NCBI RefSeq assembly: GCF_029531655.1
Contig: NZ_JANRMI010000001.1
Location: forward strand, 930,001 to 994,000
Source of the DNA: Bdellovibrio svalbardensis
Lineage (GTDB): Bacteria > Bdellovibrionota > Bdellovibrionia > Bdellovibrionales > Bdellovibrionaceae
Length of the DNA stretch: 64,000 nt
Reading direction: 5' to 3'
The first letter of the stretch is position 1; every line of letters starts with the position of its first letter. The position numbers were made by a program, and so were the translations under genes. The notes under the pieces were generated by a model, which worked only from the letters and a program-made list of their open reading frames with translations, was not told the origin of the DNA and ran no database searches. This document shows, piece by piece, positions 8,780 to 17,563 of this stretch.

Positions 8780-9523
8780 TTAGAGGATAAAGACGTTTTT
8801 ACAAAGGGAGTTTTGAGACTTCGCAGACCACAAGTCTGAGGTGATTTGCGAGAATGGTTTGTCGGATTTTCTCGAGAGAACAATCGCCTCTTCCAGAAGA
8901 GATTTCCACATCAAGGCTTTGTCTTTTTCGTTCAACCAGGCTTGCTCGGTAGATGGGTAAAATTGCTGGGCAGACTGGCGGTTATCAAAGACTTTTTGAT
9001 AGTTGAAAACGCCCAAGGAGGGAACTGCTTTCCAAGGGGCTTTACTGAACTCCACCTGATCATCAATGAGGATTGTGCGTTGAGGTGTCGCCCCAGGCAA
9101 GAGTCCTTCAAAGGACTTCTTGTATCGTTGTGAGAATTTCAAGTTGCTGTCCTCTGAAACTTGCTGCAAGTTTTCTTTGGAAAGCACTCGGTAAGCGATA
9201 TCAAAAGCACGTCGGCCGTTGGGCAAAATAAGCTTCTTCAACAGTGCTTCATTGCGGGATTTTTCCCCACCGCTGAAAAAGCTGATGCGCACCTCAGGAT
9301 GTAAGGAGAGCGCTTGGAGTACTTCGCCCAAATGCTCTGTCGGGCGATAGGTTTTGCCTTCGATTGCGATGTTCTGATTGTCGATTTGATTCGGGGACGT
9401 GGTGTCGATGGAGTAAAAGGTTGTCCAGTCGATGTCGAAAACAATATCAATAGGTGCGGCCTGGGCATAAACACTCCCTTGAAAACTTAAAGCTAAGAAT
9501 AAGCTCGCAAGGAAGAGTTTCAT
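8780..9523 (-). CDS. Secreted HAD-superfamily phosphatase-like protein
   Basis: A 247-residue protein with a signal peptide (cleavage near residue 20, VYA-QA). Right after it comes the HAD motif I, VFDIDWTTF (D30 nucleophile, D32). A probable motif II Ser lies in ISFFSGG, and motif IV acids in ILIDDQVEF near residue 165. The domain is therefore a periplasmic HAD hydrolase, most likely an acid phosphatase, although motif I has Trp-Thr after the second Asp rather than the common Gly-Thr. An AGGGA sequence precedes the ATG. It lies 23 bases after the beta-barrel gene on the same strand and is probably cotranscribed. The substrate is unknown. Confidence 0.7.
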   Translation of the reverse strand: MKLFLASLFLALSFQGSVYAQAAPIDIVFDIDWTTFYSIDTTSPNQIDNQNIAIEGKTYRPTEHLGEVLQALSLHPEVRISFFSGGEKSRNEALLKKLILPNGRRAFDIAYRVLSKENLQQVSEDSNLKFSQRYKKSFEGLLPGATPQRTILIDDQVEFSKAPWKAVPSLGVFNYQKVFDNRQSAQQFYPSTEQAWLNEKDKALMWKSLLEEAIVLSRKSDKPFSQITSDLWSAKSQNSLCKNVFIL

Positions 9524-9546
9524 CGTTTTTCCCTATGAAATGCAGC

Positions 9547-10410
9547 CTAGAAGGCCACCGTCAAAGAGCCGTAAACCAAGGAACTATTTTCGTCGATCAG
9601 GGCGACATTTGAGTCAACGCCATTGGCTTTGAGAGCATTGCCTGAGTTCGTGTGACCCACGGCGACTGCGAAAGCGTCATTGATGGAGTAGCCAAGTTCT
9701 TCAGTATGTTCGAATGATTCTTTGATGTTGTTTTGGTAAGTCAGGCCATTTTTGTGGATGAACTCGCCGGAGATGCTGACGCCAGAAGCCCAGTCATAAC
9801 CCACAGAAATTGACTGAGATGAACTGTACTGCGTGTTCACCGCGCCATTCATGGCCGTATCATACTGATGGAAGTTTCTTCTCAGGGAAAGACCACTCAC
9901 GATGCTGAGTCCCTGAATGAGACGCTCGGGATTGATCGATACGCTCACGCTTCCAGAAACCGCGCCCTGCATGTTTTGCAAGGTTCTTGAGGCCTTTGAT
10001 GTTGGGGCCACGACGCCCACTTTATAGCCCATCATGATAAGCTTGCCGAGGGCCACTGGTGCGCGGAGCAATCCTAAAGAGGTGTCACCAAAGTCATCGC
10101 CTTGAGGATCAACGAGATCTTGAGAGTATCCACCGTCAAGACGAAGCGTGTAGTCCTTGGTAAGTTTCATATTGAAACGGGCAGCATAGTCCATACCGTC
10201 TTTGCGGGTGCCGTCTTGAAAGTCATAAAGGCTGGTCGAGCGAGAGGCTTGCACGAATCCACTGAAGATCGAACCATGACGGGGATCTTGCACTGTGGTG
10301 GTTGAAGAGGCGACAGACGCATTGTTGTTGGCAAAAACTTGCGTTGTCAAAAAAAGTGCTGGTAAGAAAACAGTCAAAAAACCAGTGACCGATTGAGCTG
10401 TGAATTTCAT
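9547..10410 (-). CDS. Putative outer-membrane beta-barrel protein
   Basis: A 287-residue protein from ATG 10410, chosen because GGAGG lies seven bases upstream and a clean signal peptide follows (cleavage after TTQVFA). The mature protein shows alternating hydrophobic/polar strands (for example SQSISVGYDWASGVSISGEF), small turns, and a terminal strand ending in Phe (YGSLTVAF), the outer-membrane insertion signature. No channel or transporter family is recognised. It is the first gene of a likely two-gene unit with the secreted HAD protein, and divergent from rnhA. Confidence 0.6.
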   Translation of the reverse strand: MKFTAQSVTGFLTVFLPALFLTTQVFANNNASVASSTTTVQDPRHGSIFSGFVQASRSTSLYDFQDGTRKDGMDYAARFNMKLTKDYTLRLDGGYSQDLVDPQGDDFGDTSLGLLRAPVALGKLIMMGYKVGVVAPTSKASRTLQNMQGAVSGSVSVSINPERLIQGLSIVSGLSLRRNFHQYDTAMNGAVNTQYSSSQSISVGYDWASGVSISGEFIHKNGLTYQNNIKESFEHTEELGYSINDAFAVAVGHTNSGNALKANGVDSNVALIDENSSLVYGSLTVAF

Positions 10411-10547
10411 AGACAGGCCTCCAAATAGGATTGATTGCGAAGGTGATGCCATTAAATGCATGACTGGGATGAAATATAAGGCTTTTGGAGCGCGACAAGA
10501 TGTTTAAGCATTAGACACCAAGCCCAAGTAGGGGCTAGGATCGCAGA

Positions 10548-11297
10548 GTGAAAAACACTCGAGACTATATTCAGATTTTTTCTGACGGAGCATGTTCTGG
10601 AAATCCCGGCCCGGGTGGCTGGGGGGCTATTATTCTGTTTCCCAGTGATCAGATCCTGGAGTTAGGTGATGGCGATCCGCAGACGACAAACAACCGCATG
10701 GAGATGAAGGCGGTTGTGGAGTCCTTGCGCGTGGTGGAGGCTCATCCTGAGCCGATTCGCTTCTACACCGATTCCACTTATGTGATTCGTGGAATTACGC
10801 AGTGGATTTTTGGCTGGAAAAAGCGCGGCTGGAAAACGGCCGAAGGTGGCGACGTCTCTAACAAGGATCTTTGGGAAGAGATTCTGAAGCTTGTGCAAAA
10901 GCGCGGGGCCGCAGGGAAAATCGAATGGCTTTACAGTCGTGGACATGTGGGCATTCCGGGCAATGAGCGCTGCGATGAGATTGCGGTGGCCTATTCCAAA
11001 AGAACCGGTGTCGATTTGTATGAGGGGTCTCTGGAAAACTACTCAGTGAATATTCTGGAAGTACCCAAGGATGGAAGTTTGCCGGAGATGAGATCTCCTG
11101 GTGAAAAGAAAGTGGCGCATAGCTATTTAAGTAACATCGGCGGGCTCGTATATCGTCACAAGGATTGGCCTTCGTGCCAACGTCGCGTGAGCGGTAAATC
11201 AGGGGCGAAGTTCAAAAAGGCGGGATCACCTTCTGAAGAAGTGACGATTCTGAAATCTTGGGGCTTGGACGCGAATACACAAATCAAAGAAGGTTAA
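10548..11297 (+). CDS. rnhA: Ribonuclease HI with C-terminal hybrid-binding-like domain
   Basis: A 249-residue protein starting at GTG 10548 with AGGA seven bases upstream. Residues 5-155 are an RNase HI domain with the catalytic set D13 (FSDGACSGNPGPGGWG), E52 (NNRMEMKAV), D75 (YTDSTYVI), H132 and D143 (RGHVGIPGNERCDEIA). It cleaves RNA in RNA-DNA hybrids. After a linker, residues about 190-245 (YRHKDWPSCQRRV, then SGAKFKKAGSPSEE) resemble the caulimovirus-viroplasmin / RNase H1 hybrid-binding fold. In eukaryotic and many bacterial RNases H1 that domain is N-terminal; here it follows the catalytic domain. Typical bacterial RNase HI is ~155 residues, so the extension is real extra protein. 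It stands alone ahead of an SDR gene. Confidence 0.9.
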   Translation: MKNTRDYIQIFSDGACSGNPGPGGWGAIILFPSDQILELGDGDPQTTNNRMEMKAVVESLRVVEAHPEPIRFYTDSTYVIRGITQWIFGWKKRGWKTAEGGDVSNKDLWEEILKLVQKRGAAGKIEWLYSRGHVGIPGNERCDEIAVAYSKRTGVDLYEGSLENYSVNILEVPKDGSLPEMRSPGEKKVAHSYLSNIGGLVYRHKDWPSCQRRVSGKSGAKFKKAGSPSEEVTILKSWGLDANTQIKEG

Positions 11298-11328
11298 TGG
11301 CCCCTTGGGCCGAAGAAGGTTAGACAGC

Positions 11329-12108
11329 ATGGAAATCACTAATCGTCAGGTTCTTGTTACAGGTGCAAGTCGTGGAATCGGTCGCGCATTCGCAAAAATG
11401 TGCGCGCAAGACAAAGCTTTTCTTCATATCGTACTTAGAAAAAATGATGAGACTTTGGTGAAGGAGCTTGAAGAGGCTGGCGCGAAAGCGGTGACTGTCT
11501 ATGAGGCTGATTTGAGCTCTCGTGAAAGTATTGATGCCCTTTTGCTTAAGCTCAAGGATACACCCATTGATATTCTTTTTAATAATGCGGGCGTTTTGAC
11601 CGGAGGCCTTATTGAAGAGCAGCCTTTGGATGATATCTACAAAATGTTCCAAGTGAATATCAATGCCTTGGTTCATCTCACTCACGGGATATTGCCGGGA
11701 ATGATTTCTCGCAAGCGTGGTAAGATTATTAACAACTCCAGCGTTTCCGCATACATGAACTTTCCGTGTGCGTCGACTTATGCTGCTTCAAAAGCAGCTG
11801 TGGCGGCGTTCACAAATTGCATTCAATTGGAGTTGAAAGATACCAACGTGACGACGCTGTTGTTGATCACTCCGGGGATTAAGACTCGCATGTTTGATGA
11901 GATTGAAACTTTGTACGGAAAGAATATACAAGTTCCTGGTGAATCAACAATTTCTCCAGGTAAATATGCACAGATCATTCGTGAGGCGATTTTGCATGAT
12001 TTGCCTGTGCTCGAGCCATCAGGCCTTACGGGGATTGGTTTGAAAGTCGCAAAATTTGTGAAACCATTGTTTGATTTCGAAATTTCCCGCCGCTTCCATC
12101 GCAATTAA
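11329..12108 (+). CDS. Short-chain dehydrogenase/reductase (SDR)
   Basis: A 259-residue protein. I start it at ATG 11329 rather than the in-frame TTG at 11305, because AAGGTTAG lies just before it and the Rossmann fold then begins at residue 6. Motifs: cofactor loop TGASRGIGRAF (11-21), NNAGVLTGG (85-93), Ser138, and the catalytic pair Y151/K155 in YAASKAAV. The protein is a classical NAD(P)-dependent SDR of the cytoplasm. The C-terminal region (GLKVAKFVKPLFDFEISRRF) is basic and amphipathic and may touch the membrane, as in acyl- or steroid-type SDRs. The substrate is unknown. It follows rnhA by 31 bases. Confidence 0.85.
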   Translation: MEITNRQVLVTGASRGIGRAFAKMCAQDKAFLHIVLRKNDETLVKELEEAGAKAVTVYEADLSSRESIDALLLKLKDTPIDILFNNAGVLTGGLIEEQPLDDIYKMFQVNINALVHLTHGILPGMISRKRGKIINNSSVSAYMNFPCASTYAASKAAVAAFTNCIQLELKDTNVTTLLLITPGIKTRMFDEIETLYGKNIQVPGESTISPGKYAQIIREAILHDLPVLEPSGLTGIGLKVAKFVKPLFDFEISRRFHRN

Positions 12109-12126
12109 GAAAAAGGTAAGAAAAAG

Positions 12127-12178
12127 GTACGGACACACTTATGGTGTCGCACATGCGTCACCATAAGTGTGTCCGTAC
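12127..12178. repeat. 52-bp near-perfect palindrome between convergent genes
   Basis: Arms 12127-12146 and 12159-12178 are perfect 20-bp inverted repeats (beginning GTACGGACAC). Inside, CGC/GCG extends the stem across one T-T mismatch to an ACAT tetraloop. Left of it an 11-bp sequence (AAGAAAAAGGT) is tandemly duplicated. T-runs flank it in both outward directions, so it can act as a bidirectional terminator for the SDR and lipoprotein genes. Its length and perfection exceed an ordinary terminator and recall REP-like or transposon-end palindromes; no transposase is nearby. Confidence 0.8.
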
Positions 12179-12188
12179 TTTTCAAAGT

Positions 12189-12770
12189 CTAAGGCTTGAA
12201 GTCCAAAGCAGCAGATCCAACAGAACCTGTGACCGTTAATTTCATAGGTAATGATTCGATGCTTTTCATCGGAACATTGAAAGTCACAGAGTAGGGTGTG
12301 TAGAAGCGGTTGAATGAAGGATAAAGGCTGATCAATTCAGGCGACGCTGTTTTAATCTTCGCAACTTTCCCTTCGTAGCGTTTTCCTGCGACATCAAGGA
12401 ACAGTCGCCATTGTGTATTGGGCTTGTTCAAATCATCGCTTTTGCGCTCGGGAGTGTAGAAGGCAACAAAGAACTCGGTTTCCTTGTTGAGTCGACCTTC
12501 GAATTTGGATTTCTCTTCAAGATATTTTTTGTCATCCCATTGATAGATCCGTGTCAGTTGATCCATCTGAGCTTCCATAACTTTTGAGTTCAAAGCGGTG
12601 CCTTGTACGTCCAACAAATTATAAAGGCCGGAGTACTTGATTTGCTGGTCTGAGTTTTGGTCGATCACATTGAAGTACTCGGACTCGGTGCGAATCGCAC
12701 GACCACCAGGTGTTACTTCATAAGAGGCACAAGCAGTCAGACATAGGCAGAGGGCGAAAAGATATTTCAT
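12189..12770 (-). CDS. Putative lipoprotein of unknown function
   Basis: A 193-residue protein with a short lipoprotein signal, MKYLFALCLCLTAC, lipidated at Cys14. The mature part has a charged helical segment (residues 60-95) followed by beta-rich sequence. It ends with a hydrophobic/polar alternating strand, PMKLTVTGSVGSAALDFKP. No family is recognised. Its start codon overlaps the stop of the upstream alpha/beta hydrolase gene by one base, so the two are translationally coupled and probably act together at the envelope. Confidence 0.55.
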   Translation of the reverse strand: MKYLFALCLCLTACASYEVTPGGRAIRTESEYFNVIDQNSDQQIKYSGLYNLLDVQGTALNSKVMEAQMDQLTRIYQWDDKKYLEEKSKFEGRLNKETEFFVAFYTPERKSDDLNKPNTQWRLFLDVAGKRYEGKVAKIKTASPELISLYPSFNRFYTPYSVTFNVPMKSIESLPMKLTVTGSVGSAALDFKP

Positions 12771-13621
12771 TATTTAGACTCCAAAAAACTATCCAAAAAC
12801 TTTTTTAGATCGGCAAACGCCGTATTTCTCATGACGTCGTTATAGATTTCATGTTTGGCATTTGGATAAATATAGATTTCTTTGCGTTTGCTTCCCATTT
12901 TTTCATAGAAAGACTTCGCATCGGGGGTGCTGCAAACAGGGTCATGCTCTGGCAGTTGGAACAAAGCAGGCTTCTTGATTTCATTCGCGCGGGGGCGAAC
13001 GTAATTCCAAGACTCCAACATGCCCAAGAAAACTCCAGGTGACATGCGCGTATGGCGTAAAGAATCCTGTTCATATTCACGAAGCACGTCCACGTCGCTG
13101 GAGAGCATGCTGTTGTCCAGTTCATTTCCCAATGTCACTTGGGGCAGAAGCTTGTGCAGGATGCTCGCGGCTCTCGATTTAATAGCCGGAACTGTGATCG
13201 CGAGGCCCAAAAGAGGGGAACTCACCACAATCCCATCAAATTTCAAATCTGGATTGCGCATCAGGGTTTTGAGCTCAATCAGAGCACCCATTGAGTGGCA
13301 CAATAAGATAACAGGTCCTTTGCGAACTTTTTCGTCCTGCAAAACCATGTCGAGGAAGATTTTGTAATCGCGACAGTAGTCGTCGAATTCCGAAGCGTAT
13401 CCGCGGCGACCATCAGATTTTCCATGGCCACGCAAATCCCAGCCATAGAAGCTCCACGAATCATTTTCAAAGGCGCTGGTCAGGCGGTGATAAGACTCAG
13501 AGTGCTCACCGTGACCGTGTGTGAAGATGATGGTTCCTTTTGCGTTGGGATTTTCCCAAATCTGAAAGAACAAGTTGATGTCTTGGTATCCCTTAAAGAA
13601 ACCTTCGGATCTTTTATACAT
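12770..13621 (-). CDS. Alpha/beta hydrolase, monoacylglycerol-lipase-like
   Basis: A 283-residue protein with the serine aminopeptidase S33 / lysophospholipase layout. It has an oxyanion-loop motif THGHGEHSESY (34-44), WDLRGHGKSDGRRGY (61-75), nucleophile S110 in LCHSMGAL, acid D227 in LPEHDPVCS, and H257 in NAKHEIY. The THGxGEHSxRY pattern and RGHGxSxG are those of monoacylglycerol lipases and lysophospholipases (PldB type). There is no signal peptide, so it acts in the cytoplasm or at the inner membrane. It lies 39 bases after nadB and is coupled to the lipoprotein gene that follows. Confidence 0.8.
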   Translation of the reverse strand: MYKRSEGFFKGYQDINLFFQIWENPNAKGTIIFTHGHGEHSESYHRLTSAFENDSWSFYGWDLRGHGKSDGRRGYASEFDDYCRDYKIFLDMVLQDEKVRKGPVILLCHSMGALIELKTLMRNPDLKFDGIVVSSPLLGLAITVPAIKSRAASILHKLLPQVTLGNELDNSMLSSDVDVLREYEQDSLRHTRMSPGVFLGMLESWNYVRPRANEIKKPALFQLPEHDPVCSTPDAKSFYEKMGSKRKEIYIYPNAKHEIYNDVMRNTAFADLKKFLDSFLESK

Positions 13622-13660
13622 GCGATTAGAGTGCCGCCAAATGCGATCTAGATCAAGTCT

Positions 13661-15274
13661 CTAGATGAGGCCGCGGACCACAATTGTATCGTGGGGGGCT
13701 GGCTCTTTATCGAGATGATCAATGTTGTAATGGATTCCGCGAGATTCTTTGCGTCGCAGAGCACATTCCACAGAAAGATCCGCCACGATGGCGATATTAC
13801 GCAGTTCTAAAATGTCTGAATGGATTTTCATGTTGGAGTAGTACTCTTTCACTTCATCCAAGATATTTTTGAGTCGATGCTGGGCGCGCTCTAGACGTTT
13901 GTTGGAGCGAACGATTCCCATATAGTTCCACATCAAACGGCGAATTTCTTCCCACATCGCCGTGATAACAATCATCTCGTCATCGTTGGATTCTTCAGGG
14001 TGTGACCAGGGCTTTGGATCAATCGCAATTGCCGTCAGCGAATTCCAGGATTTTCTAAGTTGCTCAGAACAATTGTGAGCGGTGGTGAGGCACTCTAACA
14101 AAGAATTGGAGGCCAGGCGATTGGCACCGTGAAGTCCCGTGCAAGCGGTTTCGCCGATGGCCCACAGGCCTGGAATATCCGTGCGACCATTCTCGTCTGT
14201 CACTACGCCTCCACAAAGATAGTGGGCTGCAGGGACGACAGGGATCGGCTGTCGAGTCATGTCGATTCCAAATTGCAGGCAAGTGTTGTGAATAGTCGGG
14301 AAACGGTGTTTGAGGAAGTCCGCATCCAGCTTGGTCATATCCAGATAAACACATTCAGAACCGGCGCGTTTCATCTCATTATCAATTGAGCGGGCTACGA
14401 TATCACGGGGAGCTAAGGAACCAAGAGGATGGTACTTCTTCATAAAGGCTTCGCCTTTTGAATTGATAAGCTCTCCACCTTCTCCGCGCAATGCTTCGGA
14501 GATCAAAAAATTTCTGGCATCTTTGTGATAAAGGCATGTGGGATGAAATTGCATGAACTCCAAATTGGCGATGCGCGCGCCCACTCGGTAAGCCATCGCG
14601 ATGCCGTCTCCGGTCGCACCACTCCAGTTGGAGGTATAGAGGTAGACTTTTCCAGCTCCGCCAGTGGCAAGAACTGTGGTTTTTGCTACAAAAGTATGCA
14701 CTTCTCCGGTGTCGGTGGCTAAAGCGTAGCAACCCACGCAGGTGGTTGGGGCCATGTCTGTGGCATCGACTTCTTTGTTCACGATAAGATCGATGGCGTT
14801 AAAGCGCTCCATCAAAACAATATTTGAATGCTCACGAACGCGTGCCAAAAGTTTACGATGAATTTCAAAACCTGTTTGATCTTCGAAGTGCAGAATGCGT
14901 CGGAAGCTATGGCCGCCTTCGCGCGTCAAATCGATTTCTTCGGTTTCTTCTCCGCCTTTGTTTCGTAAATCGAAATGAACGCCCCAGTTTATTAAATCCT
15001 GAATGCGTTCAGGGGCTTGCATAATGTAGTTACGAACAACAGTTTCGCGACAGAGACCAGCTCCTGCAACCAAGGTATCTTGAATATGAGATTCGAAGCT
15101 GTCCTCGTCAGACATTACGGCCGCGATTCCTCCTTGAGACATCTCAGAGTTGGTGTCGGTGAGTTTCTCTTTAGCGAGAACAACGACTTTTCCAAGGGGA
15201 GCCATCTTTAGAGCGAGAGCGAGGCCGGCAGTGCCGGAGCCGATGATCAAAACGTCACTGCGATATTTAGGCAT
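13661..15274 (-). CDS. nadB: L-aspartate oxidase
   Basis: A 537-residue flavoprotein, full length for NadB. It has the FAD-binding start DVLIIGSGTAGLALALKMA (7-25), the NSEMSQGGIAAVMS segment, the active-site REGGHSFRRILH region, the GARIANLEFMQFHPT motif and the C-terminal FAD contact near ANRLASNSLLECL. NadB oxidises aspartate to iminoaspartate, the first step of bacterial NAD synthesis; NadA and NadC are not in this window. The related fumarate reductase/SdhA flavoproteins are excluded by the NadB-specific Glu-rich and GIHYNIDHL regions. It heads a minus-strand unit with the hydrolase and lipoprotein genes. Confidence 0.93.
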   Translation of the reverse strand: MPKYRSDVLIIGSGTAGLALALKMAPLGKVVVLAKEKLTDTNSEMSQGGIAAVMSDEDSFESHIQDTLVAGAGLCRETVVRNYIMQAPERIQDLINWGVHFDLRNKGGEETEEIDLTREGGHSFRRILHFEDQTGFEIHRKLLARVREHSNIVLMERFNAIDLIVNKEVDATDMAPTTCVGCYALATDTGEVHTFVAKTTVLATGGAGKVYLYTSNWSGATGDGIAMAYRVGARIANLEFMQFHPTCLYHKDARNFLISEALRGEGGELINSKGEAFMKKYHPLGSLAPRDIVARSIDNEMKRAGSECVYLDMTKLDADFLKHRFPTIHNTCLQFGIDMTRQPIPVVPAAHYLCGGVVTDENGRTDIPGLWAIGETACTGLHGANRLASNSLLECLTTAHNCSEQLRKSWNSLTAIAIDPKPWSHPEESNDDEMIVITAMWEEIRRLMWNYMGIVRSNKRLERAQHRLKNILDEVKEYYSNMKIHSDILELRNIAIVADLSVECALRRKESRGIHYNIDHLDKEPAPHDTIVVRGLI

Positions 15275-15389
15275 GGTGAGTATCCATAATGTTGTTTTCT
15301 ACGCCCTTTAAATGTGTTTGGCAAAGGAGTCTTGCTTGATTCTTACCAGTTTCTAAAACTACAATAAAATCAAAGACTCACGCAAGGAA

Positions 15390-15417
15390 TTGGCGTGCTA
15401 AACTTGAGTACTAGAAT
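15390..15417 (+). promoter_or_regulatory. Putative sigma70-type promoter for the histidine kinase operon
   Basis: TTGGCG at 15390-15395 and TAGAAT at 15412-15417 are separated by 16 bases and lie 31 bases upstream of the ATG at 15449. An AAGGA ribosome site follows. The match to consensus is fair, not strong. Confidence 0.45.
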
Positions 15418-15448
15418 GAAGTAGGGTTTTACGGAAGGAACAGCCTCG

Positions 15449-17563
15449 ATGAAAGTGAAATTACTTGCAGTCCTGATCGCCGTGGCGGCCATTTTTATTG
15501 GCGCTGTTTTGTGGCGTACTGACAGCTTCGTATATGGCGATCGCATGAGCTGGGTGGAAGCACAGACGCGAACTCAATTGGGTTCGATGAACTATGCTCT
15601 TGCAGTCGAACTCAAATCTTTGCAAAGAGTTGTTTCAACTTTCAACGCCGAAAATTTTAGAAAAGAAAAATTCAATTGGACATCCGTAGCGCCATACTAT
15701 GCGGCCGCTTCTTTCGTTGTGACGAACGGAGAGTTCGATCCTCAAACTTTAATTTCCAAAGACAATTCGAAAGCAGCAACCTGGACAAAAGAGTTTGTGA
15801 AGTCTGCACTTGGTAAAGTGACCGAGCGCACGACGGACCTGCGCTACTTCGTGAAGCCTTTCCAGGATAACAATCGTGGTCGCTATGTCGCTTTGGTTTT
15901 CCTTGAAGGTAACAAAGCATATGCCTTGATCGGCAATGGTGAAATCTTTCAATCACTGATTGATGGTCAGCGTGGGTCTTTGAGTTCTTTCTCTGTGGTC
16001 ACCTCAACGGGGCTTACCGTAGGGCATTCGGTTCCGGAGTATCTGGGAACTGTGATGCGTGATGATCCGTTTTTTAAAGAAGCACAGAAGAGTTCGTCGC
16101 CACATGGTGGCGGTGTTTTCAAAATGCCGAATGGACAGGAACTCTATGGAATGTTCGAACAAATTCCGCAAAGTAATCTGCTCGTGATCAGCTCGGCTCC
16201 TTTGAGTGAGACCATGAAGGGACGCGCTGGATTGTGGTGGCAGTTCCTGCTGCTTGGATGTGGCTTGGTGCTTGTTGGGATTGCGGGTGTTTTGTGGGTT
16301 GTGGCTCCGGCGGAAAAAGAAATTGAAAGCCTGGAAATGCAATTGCAGGCAGCCAAACAAAAAGCCGCGGCGGTACCGGTTGCTGAAAAGGCCGTTGCGA
16401 TGGATCCAGCTCTTGCGCAAAAAGAAAAAACGCAGACCTCTATGAGGGTGGCTTCAGCATTGGCGCATGAGATGCGCGGACCTTTGACCTCAATCTTGGG
16501 ATATTCACAAATGATTTTGGCAAAAGCTCCTGAAGCTGAAATCGTTGCCAGCACGGATTCGATTCTGCGCGAGACGCGCGCAGCACATGAGGTTCTTGAT
16601 AAGTTGTTGGGCTATGCCGGCGAAGAGATCAAGGATAAGAATTCCATGAAGATGGAAGGTCCTTTGGCGCGAGCGCTTAAAAACCTGGATGGTTTGTTCC
16701 AAACCAAAGGCGTGAAGCTGACGAAGAATTTCCAAGAGACTGCTGCGATGGAGTTGCATGTTGAGGCCATGACGAAGGCCATTGAAAACATTCTTACCAA
16801 CAGCGTAGAAGCAATGGAAAGAATGCCGAAGAAAGAAATTAAACTGGATCTTTATGAAGACGAAAAGGCCATTCACTTGATCGTGGAAGATTGTGGTGAG
16901 GGAATTGAACCACAAAACTTGCAAAAGATTTTTGATCCCTTCTTTACGACCAGATCTTTCCAGAATCATATGGGGCTGGGATTGGCCACGGCCTTTGGAA
17001 TTTTGAAAGAACACAATGCGGAAGTCCAAGTGAGTTCCGAGCGTGGCAAAGGCACGAAAGTGTCCATCAGCTTTAAGAAACTAGAAACGGCTCCAGTATT
17101 GAAAGCGCCTTCAGCAAAGGTGGAAAAAGTGCAAGAAGTTATGATCGCTCCAGAATTGCCGCAATTGAAAGAACAGTCACCAGAACGCGAACAGGCGGAA
17201 ACGCATTATGCGGAAGTGAAGGCGACTGAAGCGGCGAAGCCTCCGCAGTCACCGTTGGACGTGAATATCGAAAATCTCTTGGAGCTACCGGCAATGGCAG
17301 AGGCGAAAGTGACTTCGACAGAGAACATCAACGACGACAAAACTCCTGTTATTGAATACGCGGGTTCGGCAATGGTGATTGAAAACAATCCAGCGGCTGA
17401 GTTGGCGGCCATGAATTCGGCGATGGATTCGATGGACTCTATGGATGATGAGCTGACTCCGGTGAATTTGATCAACGCACCAACGACGGCAGCGAAGCCT
17501 AAGGCTTCTAAGTTGGATAGTTATCGTGTGGACATTCGCAGACCAGGAAGAGGATTGAATTGA
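15449..17563 (+). CDS. Membrane sensor histidine kinase with long acidic tail
   Basis: A 704-residue protein. A first membrane segment (about 4-21) and a second (about 263-287) bracket a ~240-residue extracytoplasmic sensor domain with no recognised family. A coiled stretch (290-325) leads to the HisKA helix with H340 in LAHEMRGPLTS. The HATPase domain follows: N box IENILTNSVEAM, G1 EDCGEGI, F box FDPFFTT, G2 MGLGLATAFGI. After the kinase (from about 550) comes a ~150-residue Glu/Ala/Pro-rich, low-complexity tail. The stop overlaps the TTG start of the next gene. It probably controls, or is controlled by, the degenerate receiver/GGDEF protein encoded next; no conventional response regulator is adjacent. 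Confidence 0.88.
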   Translation: MKVKLLAVLIAVAAIFIGAVLWRTDSFVYGDRMSWVEAQTRTQLGSMNYALAVELKSLQRVVSTFNAENFRKEKFNWTSVAPYYAAASFVVTNGEFDPQTLISKDNSKAATWTKEFVKSALGKVTERTTDLRYFVKPFQDNNRGRYVALVFLEGNKAYALIGNGEIFQSLIDGQRGSLSSFSVVTSTGLTVGHSVPEYLGTVMRDDPFFKEAQKSSSPHGGGVFKMPNGQELYGMFEQIPQSNLLVISSAPLSETMKGRAGLWWQFLLLGCGLVLVGIAGVLWVVAPAEKEIESLEMQLQAAKQKAAAVPVAEKAVAMDPALAQKEKTQTSMRVASALAHEMRGPLTSILGYSQMILAKAPEAEIVASTDSILRETRAAHEVLDKLLGYAGEEIKDKNSMKMEGPLARALKNLDGLFQTKGVKLTKNFQETAAMELHVEAMTKAIENILTNSVEAMERMPKKEIKLDLYEDEKAIHLIVEDCGEGIEPQNLQKIFDPFFTTRSFQNHMGLGLATAFGILKEHNAEVQVSSERGKGTKVSISFKKLETAPVLKAPSAKVEKVQEVMIAPELPQLKEQSPEREQAETHYAEVKATEAAKPPQSPLDVNIENLLELPAMAEAKVTSTENINDDKTPVIEYAGSAMVIENNPAAELAAMNSAMDSMDSMDDELTPVNLINAPTTAAKPKASKLDSYRVDIRRPGRGLN

